64,000 bases of DNA from Terrabacter sp. Root181 (GCF_001428505.1 NZ_LMHU01000005.1:1-64000); one strand, 5' to 3'; positions 25,787 to 36,451 are shown, numbered from the stretch's first letter. Translations and numbers: made by a program. Notes: a model not told the origin generated them from the sequence alone.

Positions 25787-26170
25787 TCAGCGCACCCTGC
25801 GGAGGTGGTCGGGGGCCGGCATCCGGCGCACCTCGACGCTCCAGAAGCGGATGACGAGCGGGTAGGCAGGCACGAGCGTGACGTGGTGCTCGAACCCGCC
25901 GTCCTCGGTGGGCACGACCTCGGAGCGCTCGACCTCAGCGGCGGCGGCGACGGCGCGGTCGAGGTCGCGCCGGTTGGTGTGGAGCACGACGGCGCCGACG
26001 TACGTGAGCGTGGCCAGCTCGTGGCCACGGTCGGTGTCACCGGCGAGGAGGGTCCACGAGAACGAGTCGCCGGCGATCGACCAGTCCTGCACCTGCGCGG
26101 CATGGAGGTCGAGGGCCGCGAGGTCGCTGACGTCGGCGGGCAGCTCGGGCAGCTCGGGCAGTTCGGGCAC
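25787..26170 (-). CDS. Hypothetical protein with Pro-Glu-Leu repeat N-terminus
   Basis: A 127-residue soluble protein of unknown function starting with GTG. Residues 2-10 repeat P-E-L three times, from a tandem 9-bp repeat at the 5' end. The rest reads as alternating beta strands with W-T-L-L-A-G-D and a conserved-looking H-H-V-T-L-V-P-A-Y. No signal peptide or membrane segment is seen. The ribosome site is weak. I recognise no family. Confidence 0.55.
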   Translation of the reverse strand: MPELPELPELPADVSDLAALDLHAAQVQDWSIAGDSFSWTLLAGDTDRGHELATLTYVGAVVLHTNRRDLDRAVAAAAEVERSEVVPTEDGGFEHHVTLVPAYPLVIRFWSVEVRRMPAPDHLRRVR

Positions 26171-26321
26171 GTCACCATCGTGCCCGTTGGCCGCCGGTCA
26201 CGGTCGGACGATTGCACCCCGATCCGGCTCACGCGCGAGCAGCTCCGTGGGCAATGCCACCATCTGGCGGTGGGGGACCCGGACCGTGCCACGATGACAG
26301 GAGAAGGCGAGGTGTCGGCAC

Positions 26322-26777
26322 ATGGACCTGGATGCACTGCTTCTGACCGTCGAGGAGGGTGTGCTCGACGAGGCCTACTCGGCGCTGCAGCGCTCGCAGG
26401 TCACGCACTACGAGCTCGCGGGGGAGGCGCTCACCCGGCAACGCCTGGCCGAGCTCTTCCACCTCGTGGTCGGTGCCATCGGCACCCGCCAGCTGGGCGA
26501 CCTGAGCCAGCACGTCGAGCAGATCGCGGTCGAGCGCTTCAACCACGGCTTCGACATCTCTGAGGTCCAGGTCGCCTTCAACGCCTTGGAGGAGGCGATG
26601 TGGCGACGGGTGGTCGCAGCCTCGCCACCCGACGAGCTGGCCGAGGCGATCGGTCTGCTGAGCACCGTCCTGGGGTTCGGCAAGGATGTGCTCACGCGGA
26701 CGTACGTCTCCCTCGCCTCCAAGCAGCACGTGGCCTCGCTCGACCTCTCCGAGCTCTTCGGTGGCGCGGCCTCCTGA
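26322..26777 (+). CDS. RsbRD-like N-terminal domain protein (non-haem globin fold)
   Basis: A 151-residue all-helical protein resembling the stand-alone N-terminal domain of RsbR-type stressosome proteins and some histidine kinases. Suggestive features are the repeated helix pattern and the motif E-R-F-N-H-G-F-D-I-S-E-V-Q-V-A-F-N-A-L-E-E-A in the middle, typical of that domain. It has no kinase or STAS part. ATG 26322 follows GAGGTG. It would be a cytoplasmic signalling or partner-binding protein; the assignment rests on motif memory only. Confidence 0.55.
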   Translation: MDLDALLLTVEEGVLDEAYSALQRSQVTHYELAGEALTRQRLAELFHLVVGAIGTRQLGDLSQHVEQIAVERFNHGFDISEVQVAFNALEEAMWRRVVAASPPDELAEAIGLLSTVLGFGKDVLTRTYVSLASKQHVASLDLSELFGGAAS

Positions 26778-26818
26778 TGCCCGGTCCGCGGCCACGTTTT
26801 CCCCACCAGGGCTGAGGG

Positions 26819-27958
26819 TCAGTCGAGGTCCTGCACGTCGGCGCGCTTGGCGATCGTCGCGGTCGCCCGGCGGCAGGCCATGACGGGCACGCGCGGCACG
26901 ATCTCGTCGAGGAAGCCGAAGCGCCGGCGGAGGGAGCGGTGGTACGCGTCGCCGCTCGTGTCGGAGACGAGCGCGGTCCACCAGTCGGCGAGGTCGCCCC
27001 AGCCGGGTGCCGCGAGCGAGCCGCCGTACTGCTGGAGCGCGAGGCCGGCGCAGAGGCTCGCGAAGGTCATCCGCTGCTCGAGCGGCCACTCGGCGAGGGT
27101 GCCGACGAGCAGGGCTGCCCCGAAGACGTCGCCGGCCCCGGTGGGGTCGACCTCCTGGACGCGGAGCGACGGGACGCGCGCCTCCTCGCCGGTGCGGGCG
27201 TCGATGCCGAGCGCCCCGTCGGCGCCGTCGGTGACGATCGCGACGGGCACCCGGTCTGCGAGGGCGTAGACGGCTTCGACCGGGGAGCCGGTGCCGGTGT
27301 AGGCCATCGCCTCGACGGCGTTCGGCATGAAGACGTCGCAGCGCTCGAGCCGGTCGAGCACGTGGGGCGACCACTGCTCCTTGGGGTCCCAGCCGACGTC
27401 GGCGAAGACGAGTGCCCCGTTGTCGCGGGCCCGGTCGACCCACGTCGGGCCGTTCGCGCCGAAGGCCTCGTCCTCGCCGAGGTCGACCATGACGGCGCGC
27501 GACCGCGGGGGCGTCCCGATGAGCTCGCTCGCGGGGACGGGCGAGGGGTGCCCGTGCGAGACCATGCTGCGGTCCCGGTCGACCGACATCGAGACGGTGA
27601 CGGGGCTGTGCCAGTCGGCGAAGCGGCGGCTGCGCGCGAGGTCGATGCCCTCCTGCTCCGCGAGGGTGCGCCAGCAGAAGTCGCCGTAGTCGTCGTCGCT
27701 GAACGCGGCCGCGAGGCCGGTGCGCAGCCCGAGCCGGCGGGTGGCGACGGCGAGGTTGGCGATGCCGCCCGGGCACGACGCGAGCCCCTCGGCCCACACC
27801 TCGGTGCCCGGCTTGGGTGCGCTGGGCAGCCCGGCGAAGATCATGTCGAGGAAGACAGTGCCCCAGACGAACACGTCGAGCGGCGGATCGTCGTCCGTGC
27901 GACGGGACGCGAGCGGGTCGAACGTGTGGTTGAGAGGCACGTCTCCATGATCCCGCAC
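26819..27958 (-). CDS. PfkB-family carbohydrate kinase
   Basis: A 379-residue sugar/nucleoside kinase of the PfkB (ribokinase) family. The N-terminal G-G-I-A-N-L-A-V-A-T-R-R-L-G matches family signature 1. The C-terminal D-P-T-G-A-G-D-V-F-G-A-A (about residues 263-274) is signature 2 and holds the anion hole and catalytic Asp. Two GTG starts compete: 27958 (used here, no clear ribosome site) and 27940 (GGAGA only 2 bases ahead). It is divergent from a GH4 gene, so the two probably act on the same phosphorylated or free sugar. The specificity cannot be read. Confidence 0.85.
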   Translation of the reverse strand: MRDHGDVPLNHTFDPLASRRTDDDPPLDVFVWGTVFLDMIFAGLPSAPKPGTEVWAEGLASCPGGIANLAVATRRLGLRTGLAAAFSDDDYGDFCWRTLAEQEGIDLARSRRFADWHSPVTVSMSVDRDRSMVSHGHPSPVPASELIGTPPRSRAVMVDLGEDEAFGANGPTWVDRARDNGALVFADVGWDPKEQWSPHVLDRLERCDVFMPNAVEAMAYTGTGSPVEAVYALADRVPVAIVTDGADGALGIDARTGEEARVPSLRVQEVDPTGAGDVFGAALLVGTLAEWPLEQRMTFASLCAGLALQQYGGSLAAPGWGDLADWWTALVSDTSGDAYHRSLRRRFGFLDEIVPRVPVMACRRATATIAKRADVQDLD

Positions 27959-28092
27959 CCGCGCCCGCGACTCGCCGGGTTTCCCGCCGACGTATGCCGT
28001 GTGGCCGCCTCCCGGGCACCGTCGGGCCGGCGCCCCGTCCCGTCGGGTGGCCGCGCCGTCACACCTTGGTACGGTCCGAGGGTGGTGCTGCC

Positions 28093-29454
28093 ATGAAGCT
28101 GGTCATCCTCGGCGGGGGCGGGTTCCGCGTGCCGCTCGTCCACGGTGCGCTGCTGCGCGACACCGCGGACCGCCGCGTCACCGAGGTCGTCCTCCACGAC
28201 ACGGACAGCGCCCGGCTCGACGTCATGCAGCGGGTCCTCTCGGCCCAGGCCGCCCTGCACCCGCGTGGCCCGGTCCTGCCGCCGTCGGTCACGGCGACGA
28301 CGGACCTCGACGCGGCGCTCGAGGGCGCCGACTTCGTCTTCTCGGCGATGCGGGTCGGGGGCCTCGAGGGTCGCACCGCCGACGAGCGGATCGCCCTCGA
28401 CCTGGGGCTCCTCGGCCAGGAGACGACCGGCCCCGGCGGCGTCGGCTACGGCCTGCGCACCGTGCCGGTCGCGCTCGACGTCGCCGAACGCGTACGCCGT
28501 CTGGTCCCCGACGCGTGGGTCATCAACTTCACCAACCCGGCCGGTCTCGTGACCCAGGCGATGCAGTCGGTGCTCGGCGACCGGGTCGTCGGCATCTGCG
28601 ACTCGCCGCTGGGCCTCGCCAAGCGGGCCGCGGGCGCGCTCGGGCACGACCTCGACGACCTCGAGATCGACTACGCCGGGCTCAACCACCTCGGCTGGCT
28701 CACCGGCCTGCGCCTCGACGGCCGCGACCTGCTCCCCGACCTCCTCGCGGACGAGCCCGCGCTCGGCGCCATCGAGGAGGGACAGCTCTTCGGCACCGAG
28801 TGGCTGCGGTCGCTCGGGTCCCTGCCCAACGAGTACCTCTTCTACTACTACTTCACGCGCGACGCGATCGCCCAGATCACCGGGGCGCCGCAGACCCGCG
28901 GTGAGTACCTCGTCGGCCAGCAGGCCGACTTCTATGCCGGGGTCGCCGGCGCGCCCGAGCAGGCCTGGCAGCGCTGGGATGCCGTGCGCCGCGACCGCAA
29001 CGCGACCTACATGCAGGAGACCCGCGAGGGCGACGACGGGCAGGCGCACGAGCGCGCCGAGGCCGACGTCGAGGGCGGCGGCTACGAGGGCGTGGCGCTC
29101 GCCCTCATGGCGGCGATCGCCCGCGACGAGCCGGCGCGCCTCATCCTCAACGTCCGCAACGGGGGCGCCGTCGCGGGGCTGCCGGACGACGCGGTCGTCG
29201 AGGTGCCGTGCCGGGTCGATGCCGCCGGGCCCGTGCCGGTCGCGGTCAGCCCTCTGCCCGGTCATGCCCTCGGCCTCGTGCAGCAGGTCAAGGCCGTCGA
29301 CGAGCTCGTCATCCGGGCCGCCGTCGAACAGTCGAGATCCCTTGCGGTGCAAGCGTTCGCCCTGCACCCGCTCGTCGACTCGGTCACGGTCGCGCGCGAG
29401 CTGCTGACCGCATACGCACGCCGTCTCCCCGAGCACTACCGACGCCTGGCGTAG
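28093..29454 (+). CDS. GH4-family 6-phospho-glycosidase
   Basis: A 453-residue NAD+- and Mn2+-dependent glycosidase of family 4, usually a 6-phospho-beta-glucosidase, using a redox mechanism. It shows the nucleotide-binding G-G-G-G-F-R at residues 7-12, I-N-F-T-N-P-A-G near 148, the metal-ligand Cys in G-I-C-D-S-P-L near 174 and the metal-ligand His in L-N-H-L-G-W near 203. ATG 28093 was chosen because the Rossmann strand starts immediately after it. It is cytoplasmic. No PTS genes are seen here, so the phosphosugar may come from the divergent PfkB kinase or from outside the window. Confidence 0.88.
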   Translation: MKLVILGGGGFRVPLVHGALLRDTADRRVTEVVLHDTDSARLDVMQRVLSAQAALHPRGPVLPPSVTATTDLDAALEGADFVFSAMRVGGLEGRTADERIALDLGLLGQETTGPGGVGYGLRTVPVALDVAERVRRLVPDAWVINFTNPAGLVTQAMQSVLGDRVVGICDSPLGLAKRAAGALGHDLDDLEIDYAGLNHLGWLTGLRLDGRDLLPDLLADEPALGAIEEGQLFGTEWLRSLGSLPNEYLFYYYFTRDAIAQITGAPQTRGEYLVGQQADFYAGVAGAPEQAWQRWDAVRRDRNATYMQETREGDDGQAHERAEADVEGGGYEGVALALMAAIARDEPARLILNVRNGGAVAGLPDDAVVEVPCRVDAAGPVPVAVSPLPGHALGLVQQVKAVDELVIRAAVEQSRSLAVQAFALHPLVDSVTVARELLTAYARRLPEHYRRLA

Positions 29455-29473
29455 ACCCCCCGGCGCCCCGTGG

Positions 29474-32400
29474 TCAGCCGGGCGTCACCGAGAAGGACAC
29501 GACGGTGACCCGCTTGCCCGAGTCGCCGGGTGCCGTCACCTCCAGCGCGACGTACCGCGCCGACGTGTCGAGCCGGACGGCACCCAGCACCACGCCGGGG
29601 TCGACACGACCCACCCGGCGGAAGGTGAGCCCGTCGTCGGACACCTCGACGGAGCCGGTGCCCGGAGCGGTCCCCCAGTCGACGACCGCGCGTCCGAGAG
29701 CCGTCGACGACCCCAGGTCCACGACCATCCTGCCGGAGCCGGTGACCTCCCACGCCGTCGTGGCGTCCCCGTCCACGGCCGCCGCGGGCGAGGTCATCGT
29801 CGCGGGCAGGGGTGAGGTCGGGAAGGTCTGACGGGTGAGTGCGAGGTCGTCGAGGGGGTATGCCGTGCCGCTCACCCTCGCGGTCGTCGTGCGGGTGAGC
29901 GACACCGTCACGCGACGGCGCTCGCCGTTCGCGAACGCGACCTCGACCTGGCCGTCGATGCCGCTCAGGCGGGCGGTCACGGCATCGTCGACCGAGACGA
30001 CCAGCCCGTCCGCCGGCCGGCCTCCGCCGATCGCCGAGACCGTCGCCCGGGGGGCGAGCACCACGCCCGACGACGAGCCGAGCGCGGCCGTCAGCACGCT
30101 GCCGTCGCCGGTGATGCGCTGCGTGCCCTCGTAGCAGGGCACGGCACCGTCGGCAGCCAGCGCGATGTCGGTGTCCACGTCCGCGTCGGTGAGGTTGACG
30201 ATGCTGAGATGCCCACCCGCGAGGGACGCCGTGACGCCCGGCGTCGCGGGCCGGGGCGCGTCCGCCTCGGCGGCATCCGCGAGCCGCGCGAGGTCGGCGG
30301 ACCGGACGTCCGGGAGGCCTTCGACGACGATGCCGGCGCTCCCCGCGGCCGGACCGGCCGACAGGGTGAGGATGCTGTCACCGACCTCGATCGGGTTGGC
30401 CGAGCCGCGCACGAGGAAGCCGACCCGGTCGTCGATGCCGACCCAGCGGGAGCTGCGCAGCACGCGAGGGTAGGCGGCCCGCGTCGTCCACGTGGTGCCG
30501 TCGTCCGAGGTCTGCACGACGTAGGCGCGGCCGGCCGCGGCCTCCCAGTCGATGGTCACCTGACCGACCGCCGTCGGAGTGCCCAGGTCGACGGCGAGCC
30601 AGCTGTCGGCGCGCGGCCGGTCGGCCCGCGACACCGCCCAGCGGGTCGTCGAGTCGGCGTCGGTCGCCAGGGACGCAGCGCGGCCCGTGTCGCTCGACGA
30701 CGCCGTGGTCGGGCGCCGGACGGCGAGGTCCGCCCCGTCGGGGGCCGAACGCACCTCGAAGGAGATGACCGAGTAGCCGTAGGTCGGGTCCGGCGTCACG
30801 CCGAGCATCCGCACGTGACGTGCCGTCACCGACCCGGCGACGTCGACGACGTCTCGGCGTGCGACCCCGGCCGGGAGGCCACCCTGTGCGTCGGCGGCCT
30901 TGGCTTCCAGCGTGCCGTCCGCGGTGACGAAGGTTCGGGTGCCCTCGAGCCCGCGCACGCCGGGCATCGTCAGGTTGTGCAGCCCGAACGTGCCTTCGCG
31001 GTCGGCCACCCCGGAGCTGGTCAAGACGACCTCGCCACCGGGCAACGTGGCGAGCCCGACGCGTCCGGCGGTGCCGAGGGTGAGCACGGTGACCGACGCC
31101 TCGTAGCCGTCCCGCGCGGCGGCATAGGTGCGCGCACTCCGGGCGGTCACGCCGAGGTTGGTGCGAGGGAGGTACATCGGCGACGTGCCGCCGAGGTTGA
31201 AGAACCAGTCGTCGTGGTCCGGCTGCCACGCGAGCTTGACGAAGCCGGCTTTGCTGATCGCGCCGGCCCAGGCCCGCGGGCTCTGGTGCGACACGATGCC
31301 GGGGCCCGAGCCGAGGTCGACCGCCCCGGTGCCGGCGGCATACAGCTCCTCCGACGTCAGGGGCTCGGGGCCCCCGCCGTGCGCGGCTCGCCACTCGTGG
31401 AGCAGGAAGCTGATCGCGACCTCTGCCCGTGCCTCGGGCTCGTACTTCGGCTCACCGGAGAACTTCGTCAGCCGGTGCTCCGGTGGGTAGGCGAGGTAGG
31501 GCAGGAGCCGGTCGGCGAGGTCGGCCTCCGAGCGGGCAGCCGCCCGGTCACCGAGGACCTGCGCGAGGAAGGCGAGCGGGATGACGTCGCGTCCGTAGAG
31601 GTGCTCGCGGTCGTCCACGAGCGGCATGAGCGGCTCGCCGGCGTCGCTCATGAACCCGACGAGCCGGTTCCACAGGGGCTCTCCGTTGGGCTGACGGGTC
31701 AGCACCTCGGGCAGCGGACGCCCGGCGACGACGAAGTGCGCGGCGTTGCGCCCGGACGTGCGCCACATCTCCGACTGGTAGTGCGGACCGAAGGAGCCGT
31801 GGTTCTCGACGACGAACGTGTCATGGACGTTGTGGGCCGTGTTCGTGAGCACCGGGATGCCGTCGACGACCGTCGGGTTGGCCGCGTCGGCCTGCGGGAG
31901 GCTCCCCTCGTTGCGGCTCCAGCGTCCGTAGGCGGCGAACCAGTCCTGCCAGCGCGCGTCGTCGGGCGCCCAGGCGAGACCTGGGGCGAGGGACTGGGCG
32001 TAGACACCCATCTCCTCCAGCTTCGTGTCACCGACCCAGCCGCCCTTGAGGCCGTTGGGGGTCCACGAGCCGGACGCCGGGTCGTCGCCCGTGCCGAGCG
32101 AGGTCGTGTACGCGGCCTGCTCGACGGCGATCGCCCGCATGCGGTCGCGGGTCGTCTCGTCGAGCTCGTCCCAGAGCAGGCGTGCGGCGAGCTGGACGTA
32201 GAGCTGGAAGGTCGTGTCGAAGAAGAGCGTGCGGCCCCACTCGGTGCCGCCGACGTTCCGGTTGGACGCCGCGAAGTGCCTGAGGCTCGCCAGGGTGCGT
32301 GCGCGCAGTGTGGCCTCGTCGACCCCCGCCTCGTCGGGGTCGTAACCCCCGCGGGTGAGCAGTACGGCGTGCCCGAGGACGACCGCGAAGCCGAAGTCGG

Positions 32401-32644
32401 TCGTGCGGTAGTGCCCGGCCGCCGCGTCCCACTGGGTCTCGGACCATCGCGTGTGGCGCAGCAGCGCCCGGTGGTAGGTCTGGGCCACCGGGTCGGCGTC
32501 GAGCCACCCGTCCGGTGCGGCGAGCGGCGCGGACAGACCGAGCGCCGAGGCCGGTGATGCCTGGACGCCGGGAAGGCACGCGGCCACACCTCCCGCTCCG
32601 AGGAGCCCGAGGAAGCGACGGCGCGAGGTGACGGTCGTTGTCAT
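29474..32644 (-). CDS. Tat-exported large protein with two discoidin (F5/8C)-like domains
   Basis: A 1056-residue secreted protein. Its N-terminus has the Tat motif [10 protein letters not shown] (about 7-16) and an Ala-rich cleavage region. Residues 40-500 are helical with aromatic/His-rich motifs ([23 protein letters not shown]), like an alpha/alpha-toroid polysaccharide lyase or hydrolase. A beta-sandwich follows. Two discoidin-like carbohydrate-binding domains come near 640-770 (T-T-R-W-A-V) and at the C-terminus (T-T-A-W-E-V). ATG 32644 follows AAGGA at 8 bases; the frame stays open upstream but is antisense to pxpA. I do not recognise the catalytic family. Confidence 0.8.
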   Translation of the reverse strand: MTTTVTSRRRFLGLLGAGGVAACLPGVQASPASALGLSAPLAAPDGWLDADPVAQTYHRALLRHTRWSETQWDAAAGHYRTTDFGFAVVLGHAVLLTRGGYDPDEAGVDEATLRARTLASLRHFAASNRNVGGTEWGRTLFFDTTFQLYVQLAARLLWDELDETTRDRMRAIAVEQAAYTTSLGTGDDPASGSWTPNGLKGGWVGDTKLEEMGVYAQSLAPGLAWAPDDARWQDWFAAYGRWSRNEGSLPQADAANPTVVDGIPVLTNTAHNVHDTFVVENHGSFGPHYQSEMWRTSGRNAAHFVVAGRPLPEVLTRQPNGEPLWNRLVGFMSDAGEPLMPLVDDREHLYGRDVIPLAFLAQVLGDRAAARSEADLADRLLPYLAYPPEHRLTKFSGEPKYEPEARAEVAISFLLHEWRAAHGGGPEPLTSEELYAAGTGAVDLGSGPGIVSHQSPRAWAGAISKAGFVKLAWQPDHDDWFFNLGGTSPMYLPRTNLGVTARSARTYAAARDGYEASVTVLTLGTAGRVGLATLPGGEVVLTSSGVADREGTFGLHNLTMPGVRGLEGTRTFVTADGTLEAKAADAQGGLPAGVARRDVVDVAGSVTARHVRMLGVTPDPTYGYSVISFEVRSAPDGADLAVRRPTTASSSDTGRAASLATDADSTTRWAVSRADRPRADSWLAVDLGTPTAVGQVTIDWEAAAGRAYVVQTSDDGTTWTTRAAYPRVLRSSRWVGIDDRVGFLVRGSANPIEVGDSILTLSAGPAAGSAGIVVEGLPDVRSADLARLADAAEADAPRPATPGVTASLAGGHLSIVNLTDADVDTDIALAADGAVPCYEGTQRITGDGSVLTAALGSSSGVVLAPRATVSAIGGGRPADGLVVSVDDAVTARLSGIDGQVEVAFANGERRRVTVSLTRTTTARVSGTAYPLDDLALTRQTFPTSPLPATMTSPAAAVDGDATTAWEVTGSGRMVVDLGSSTALGRAVVDWGTAPGTGSVEVSDDGLTFRRVGRVDPGVVLGAVRLDTSARYVALEVTAPGDSGKRVTVVSFSVTPG

Positions 32645-32770
32645 GGCGTGATCCTTCGACCGTGTCAGAGGGTCAGTCAACGGTCCGTCACGGTGCTGTC
32701 CGATCAGGACAGGGGGATCGGACACGGCCAGGCCATGCGGCGCCGACCTCCGGTGCGGGAGGATCGGGTC

Positions 32771-33529
32771 ATGCGCCTCGACCTCAACGCCGACGTCGGT
32801 GAGTCCTTCGGTGTGTGGACCCTGGGCGACGACGCCGCCGTGCTCGACGTCGTCACGAGCGCCAACGTCGCCTGCGGCTTCCACGCCGGGGACCCGCTCA
32901 CGCTGCGCACGACGTGCCGGTATGCCGCCGAGCGGGGTGTCGTCGTCGGCGCGCAGGTCGCCTACCGCGACCTCGCCGGCTTCGGTCGGCGCTTCATGGA
33001 CGTCCCGGCCGAGGAGCTGACCGCCGACCTCATCTACCAGCTCGGCGCCCTGTCGGCGATCGCCCAGGTCGAGGGCACTGACGTCGCCTACGTCAAGCCG
33101 CACGGCGCCCTCTACAACGCGGTCGTCCACCACGAGGCGCAGGCCCGGGCGCTCGTCGACGCCGTCGTGGCGGTCGACACGTCCCTGCCGGTCCTCGGCC
33201 TGCCCGGCAGCCTCGTGCTCGAGCTCGCGGCGGACGCCGGGCTGCGCGCGGTGACCGAGGCCTTCGCCGACCGTGCCTACACGCCCGAGGGTCGGCTCGT
33301 GCCGCGCACGGAGCCGGGAGCGGTCCTCCACGACCCGGTCGAGGTGGCGGCGCGTGTCGTCCGACTCGTGCTCGACGGCGTCGTCACCGCCGTCGACGGC
33401 ACGGACGTCGAGGTGCGCGCGGAGTCCGTGTGCATCCACGGCGACACCCCGGGCGCCGTCGCGATGGCGCGGGCGGTGCGGGCGGGTCTCGAGCAGGCCG
33501 GCGTCGAGATCCGCCCCTTCGCGGGCTGA
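32771..33529 (+). CDS. pxpA: 5-oxoprolinase subunit A (LamB/YcsF family)
   Basis: A 252-residue LamB/YcsF-family protein, subunit A of the ATP-dependent 5-oxoprolinase that opens 5-oxoproline to glutamate. Clear signatures are [10 protein letters not shown] at the N-terminus, [11 protein letters not shown] near 33-43 and V-K-P-H-G-A-L-Y-N near 107. Mid-protein carries A-F-A-D-R-A-Y. The ATG at 32771 follows GGGAGGA. The GTG of the fused pxpBC gene lies 2 bases after its stop, so the enzyme complex is made from one mRNA. It is cytoplasmic. Confidence 0.95.
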   Translation: MRLDLNADVGESFGVWTLGDDAAVLDVVTSANVACGFHAGDPLTLRTTCRYAAERGVVVGAQVAYRDLAGFGRRFMDVPAEELTADLIYQLGALSAIAQVEGTDVAYVKPHGALYNAVVHHEAQARALVDAVVAVDTSLPVLGLPGSLVLELAADAGLRAVTEAFADRAYTPEGRLVPRTEPGAVLHDPVEVAARVVRLVLDGVVTAVDGTDVEVRAESVCIHGDTPGAVAMARAVRAGLEQAGVEIRPFAG

Positions 33530-33531
33530 GC

Positions 33532-35154
33532 GTGGAGGCGCGGCTGCTTCCGATGGGTGGCGCAGCCCTGCTCGTCGAGGTGGCCGACACCGACGCCGCG
33601 CTGGTCCTGCGAGCCCACCTGGCGCCGCTCGTCGAGCAGGCTGCCGGCGTATGGGCGGCCGTCGACCACCTCGTCGTGGGCGCACGCACGGTGCTCGTCG
33701 TGGTGCGCGATCCCGGCCTGCGGTCGGACGTCGGTCGGGCGTGCCTCGACGAGGCGGCCGGACTCGCCGCGACTCCCACGGTCCCGGGCGAGGACGTCGT
33801 CGAGATCCCGGTCCGCTACGACGGGCCCGACCTCGAGGAGGTCGCCCGCCTCACCGGCCTCTCCCGCGACGCGGTAGTCCGGGCCCACACCGGCACGACC
33901 TGGCGGGTCGGCTTCGGTGGCTTCGCGCCCGGCTTCGCCTACCTCGTCGACGGAGACCCCCGACTGCGGGTCCCACGCCGGGACGAGCCGCGCACGCGAG
34001 TCCCGGCCGGATCGGTCGCTCTGGCAGGCGATTTCAGCGGTGTCTACCCCCAGGACTCGCCCGGGGGCTGGCAGCTGGTCGGGACCACCGATGCAGCCCT
34101 GTGGGACGTCGACCGCGACCCGCCCGCCCTCCTCGTGCCCGGTCGGTCGGTCCGCTTCGTCGATGTCGACGCCACCTCGCCCCCGTCGTCGAGTGGCCCC
34201 CTGGCCCCACGCACCACACGGGTGACCGGGGCGGGAGCGACAGCCGGGCCCCCCGAGGGGCAGGACCGTGCGGCCGGGCGGGGGCTGGAGGTGCTCGCCA
34301 CCGGGCCGCTCACGCTCGTCGAGGACCTCGGCCGGCCCGGCTTCGCCGACGTGGGGGTGGGACGCTCCGGCGCAGCCGACCCGACGGCATACCTCCTCGG
34401 TCTGCGTCTGGTCGGGCACGCAGACGCCGGCGAGGCGACGCCCGCCTCCCTCGAGGTCACGCTCGGTGGGCTGTCCGTGCGTGCCCGCGGCGACCTGCTC
34501 GTGGCGCTGACCGGAGCTCCGTGCCCGGCGGACGTCGACGGCAGGCCGGTCCCGCACGCCGCGCCGGTCGCGCTCGCCGACGGGCAGGTGCTGACGCTCG
34601 GGGTCCCGACGGTCGGCCTGCGCACGTGGCTCGCCGTGCGGGGCGGTGTCGTGGTCGCGCCGGTGCTGGGGTCGCGGTCGACGGACACGCTGGCGCGCCT
34701 CGGACCGCCCGTCCCCTCGGTCGGCGACGTGCTCCCCGTCGGACTTGCGCCGGCGTCGTTCCCCGTCGTCGAGGTGGCACCGCAGCCGTCGTTCCCCACG
34801 GGCGAGGTCGTGCTCGACCTGGTCCCGGGATCCCGCGCTGACTGGTGTGACCTCTCAGGTCTCGACGACGTGCGCTGGACCATCTCCTCTCGCAGCAACC
34901 GCGTGGGAATCCGCCTGGAGGGCAAACAGATCCATCGACAGGGCGCGTATGCCGACCGCGAGCTCCCGAGTGAGGGCATGGTCACGGGGGCGGTGCAGGT
35001 GCCACCGGGTGGTGAGCCCGTCGTCTTCCTCACCGACCACCCGGTGACCGGCGGCTATCCCGTCGTCGCCGTGCTGACGCCGCCCGCCGTGGCCCTCGCG
35101 GCACAGCTGCGTCCCGGACAGCAGGTGCGGCTGCGCTGGTCACGCGGCGGGTGA
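33532..35154 (+). CDS. pxpBC: Fused 5-oxoprolinase subunits B and C (KipI-KipA)
   Basis: A 540-residue fusion of the two biotin-carboxylase-like accessory subunits. Residues 1-215 are PxpB/KipI-like, with [12 protein letters not shown] near 125-136 and [15 protein letters not shown] Pro/Ser-rich linker of about 35 residues follows. Residues 250-540 are PxpC/KipA-like, with [19 protein letters not shown] and [10 protein letters not shown] near 460. In most bacteria these are separate genes; fused versions are known. The GTG start at 33532 follows the pxpA stop closely. It acts with PxpA in the cytoplasm. Confidence 0.93.
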   Translation: MEARLLPMGGAALLVEVADTDAALVLRAHLAPLVEQAAGVWAAVDHLVVGARTVLVVVRDPGLRSDVGRACLDEAAGLAATPTVPGEDVVEIPVRYDGPDLEEVARLTGLSRDAVVRAHTGTTWRVGFGGFAPGFAYLVDGDPRLRVPRRDEPRTRVPAGSVALAGDFSGVYPQDSPGGWQLVGTTDAALWDVDRDPPALLVPGRSVRFVDVDATSPPSSSGPLAPRTTRVTGAGATAGPPEGQDRAAGRGLEVLATGPLTLVEDLGRPGFADVGVGRSGAADPTAYLLGLRLVGHADAGEATPASLEVTLGGLSVRARGDLLVALTGAPCPADVDGRPVPHAAPVALADGQVLTLGVPTVGLRTWLAVRGGVVVAPVLGSRSTDTLARLGPPVPSVGDVLPVGLAPASFPVVEVAPQPSFPTGEVVLDLVPGSRADWCDLSGLDDVRWTISSRSNRVGIRLEGKQIHRQGAYADRELPSEGMVTGAVQVPPGGEPVVFLTDHPVTGGYPVVAVLTPPAVALAAQLRPGQQVRLRWSRGG

Positions 35155-35341
35155 CGAGGATGCGAGCGACCTGCCGGGGTGGATTCCTTCACCGAGGTGT
35201 CGCGGGCGCCCGGCGTCGCGACGACGCGAGCCGCGGGGCAGGATGGTCCGTGGCCCGACGGGACTCGGCGTTCGTCGCCATGATCGGGGAATTCGCGTTC
35301 TACTGGTGAGTGGGGCGCCCACGCGCCACCGAGGAGGGGAC

Positions 35342-36298
35342 ATGTCACGCCGGACCGGGCGAGGCCTGACCGCGGCACGAGCCGCCGCGGCCTCCGTCGC
35401 CGTGGCTGCGGTCCTGCTCGGTGGGGCCCCAGGGGCCGTGGCCGACACCGCGCCCGCCGTGCCGACGCCCACCCCGGCGCCGCTGCTGTCTCCCCTGGTC
35501 GGCGGTGGGACTGCGTCGCCCACCAGCACCGCCGGCGCGACTCCATCTGATTCACGACCGCCCTTCGACGCCGGGTTCGGTTCCGTGGCAGGCGATCTCG
35601 TGCTCCCGGTCTTCGACGAGATCCGCGTCGCGGCGGCACTCCTCGTCGGGGACGCGGCCCAGGTTCCGGTCCCGGTCCCCGCCGCCTCCCTCGAGCCGGG
35701 CGGCGGGTCGAGCAGCAACCCCACGCCGTGGCGACCGAAGGCGGTCATCAGGATCCCGGTCGCCGTCAAGGCGCCCTCGAAGGGCACCACGAGGCCGGCC
35801 GCGCGGACCAAGGACGAGATCCTCTGGGCGGCATACGCGGGCGCTGCGCAGCGGCAGCGCAGCTGTCGCATCCCTGTCATGCTCCTGGCCGCGATCGGCG
35901 AGGTCGAGTCGTCCTCGCTACGTGGGCGCCGGCTCGACGCCGGGCACGACGTGGTCCCGCCGGTCTTTGGCCCCGTGCTCTCGGCGATCCGCGACAGCGA
36001 CGGCGGACTCTACGACGGCGACTCGGTGTGGGACCGCGCCGCCGGGCCGATGCAGTTCATCCCGGGCACGTGGCGCCTGTGGGGCGCCGACGGCAACGGC
36101 GACGGCGTCCGCGACCCGCAGAACGTCGAGGACGCCGCGCTCGCCGCCGCGAACTACCTCTGCGCCGGTGGGCGCGACCTGTCGCGACCGGCCGACCTCA
36201 CCGCCGCCGTGCTCTCCTACAACCACTCGCAGCGCTACCTCTCCACCGTGCTCGGCATCGTCCAGGCCGTCGACTCCGGCCAGCTCGCCGGCCCCTGA
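35342..36298 (+). CDS. Secreted lytic transglycosylase
   Basis: A 318-residue exported peptidoglycan-cleaving enzyme. The signal peptide covers about residues 1-35, followed by a low-complexity Pro/Thr/Ser-rich stretch to about 165. The catalytic SLT-like domain has the acid Glu in A-A-I-G-E-V-E-S-S, then A-G-P-M-Q-F-I-P-G-T-W and A-A-N-Y-L-C. This matches the lytic murein transglycosylase B-like group in actinobacteria. The ATG at 35342 follows GAGGAGGGG. The GGCATAC word lies inside the gene at 35830. It stands alone, with a strong terminator after it. Confidence 0.9.
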   Translation: MSRRTGRGLTAARAAAASVAVAAVLLGGAPGAVADTAPAVPTPTPAPLLSPLVGGGTASPTSTAGATPSDSRPPFDAGFGSVAGDLVLPVFDEIRVAAALLVGDAAQVPVPVPAASLEPGGGSSSNPTPWRPKAVIRIPVAVKAPSKGTTRPAARTKDEILWAAYAGAAQRQRSCRIPVMLLAAIGEVESSSLRGRRLDAGHDVVPPVFGPVLSAIRDSDGGLYDGDSVWDRAAGPMQFIPGTWRLWGADGNGDGVRDPQNVEDAALAAANYLCAGGRDLSRPADLTAAVLSYNHSQRYLSTVLGIVQAVDSGQLAGP

Positions 36299-36308
36299 CC
36301 CTGAAGCC

Positions 36309-36361
36309 CAACCGTCGAAAGGCCACAAACCGGGACGCGGTTCGTGGCCTTTCGACGGTTG
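36309..36361. terminator. Very strong 18-bp hairpin terminator
   Basis: The arms 36309-36326 and 36344-36361 (starting CAACCGTCGAAAGG) pair perfectly over 18 bases, and the loop adds an AACC/GGTT stem. It starts 10 bases after the transglycosylase stop and ends about 100 bases before the sulfite reductase start. Confidence 0.9.
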
Positions 36362-36423
36362 ACGGGCGTGCCTGCCCGGCATTCCCACCGGGTTGGTGGG
36401 AAAGGGCCGCACTCTGGACCCGG

Positions 36424-36451
36424 TTGGGCTGGGATAATCGCTGGTTATACA
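36424..36451 (+). promoter_or_regulatory. Promoter of the sulfate-assimilation operon
   Basis: TTGGGC (36424-36429), a 16-base spacer and TATACA (36446-36451) form a plausible sigma-70-type promoter; transcription would begin almost at the ATG of the next gene. An A-T-A-A ... T-T-A-T dyad (about 36434-36448) spans the -10 region and may bind a sulfur regulator. Confidence 0.55.

Noticed and set aside
26112-26170. Short tandem repeat resembling a CRISPR-like array
   Set aside because: It is a 9-bp in-frame repeat encoding Pro-Glu-Leu, with no spacers.
32645-33685. Upstream extension of the Tat-exported protein's frame
   Set aside because: It lies antisense to pxpA/pxpBC, and the Tat signal with its ribosome site marks the true start at 32644.
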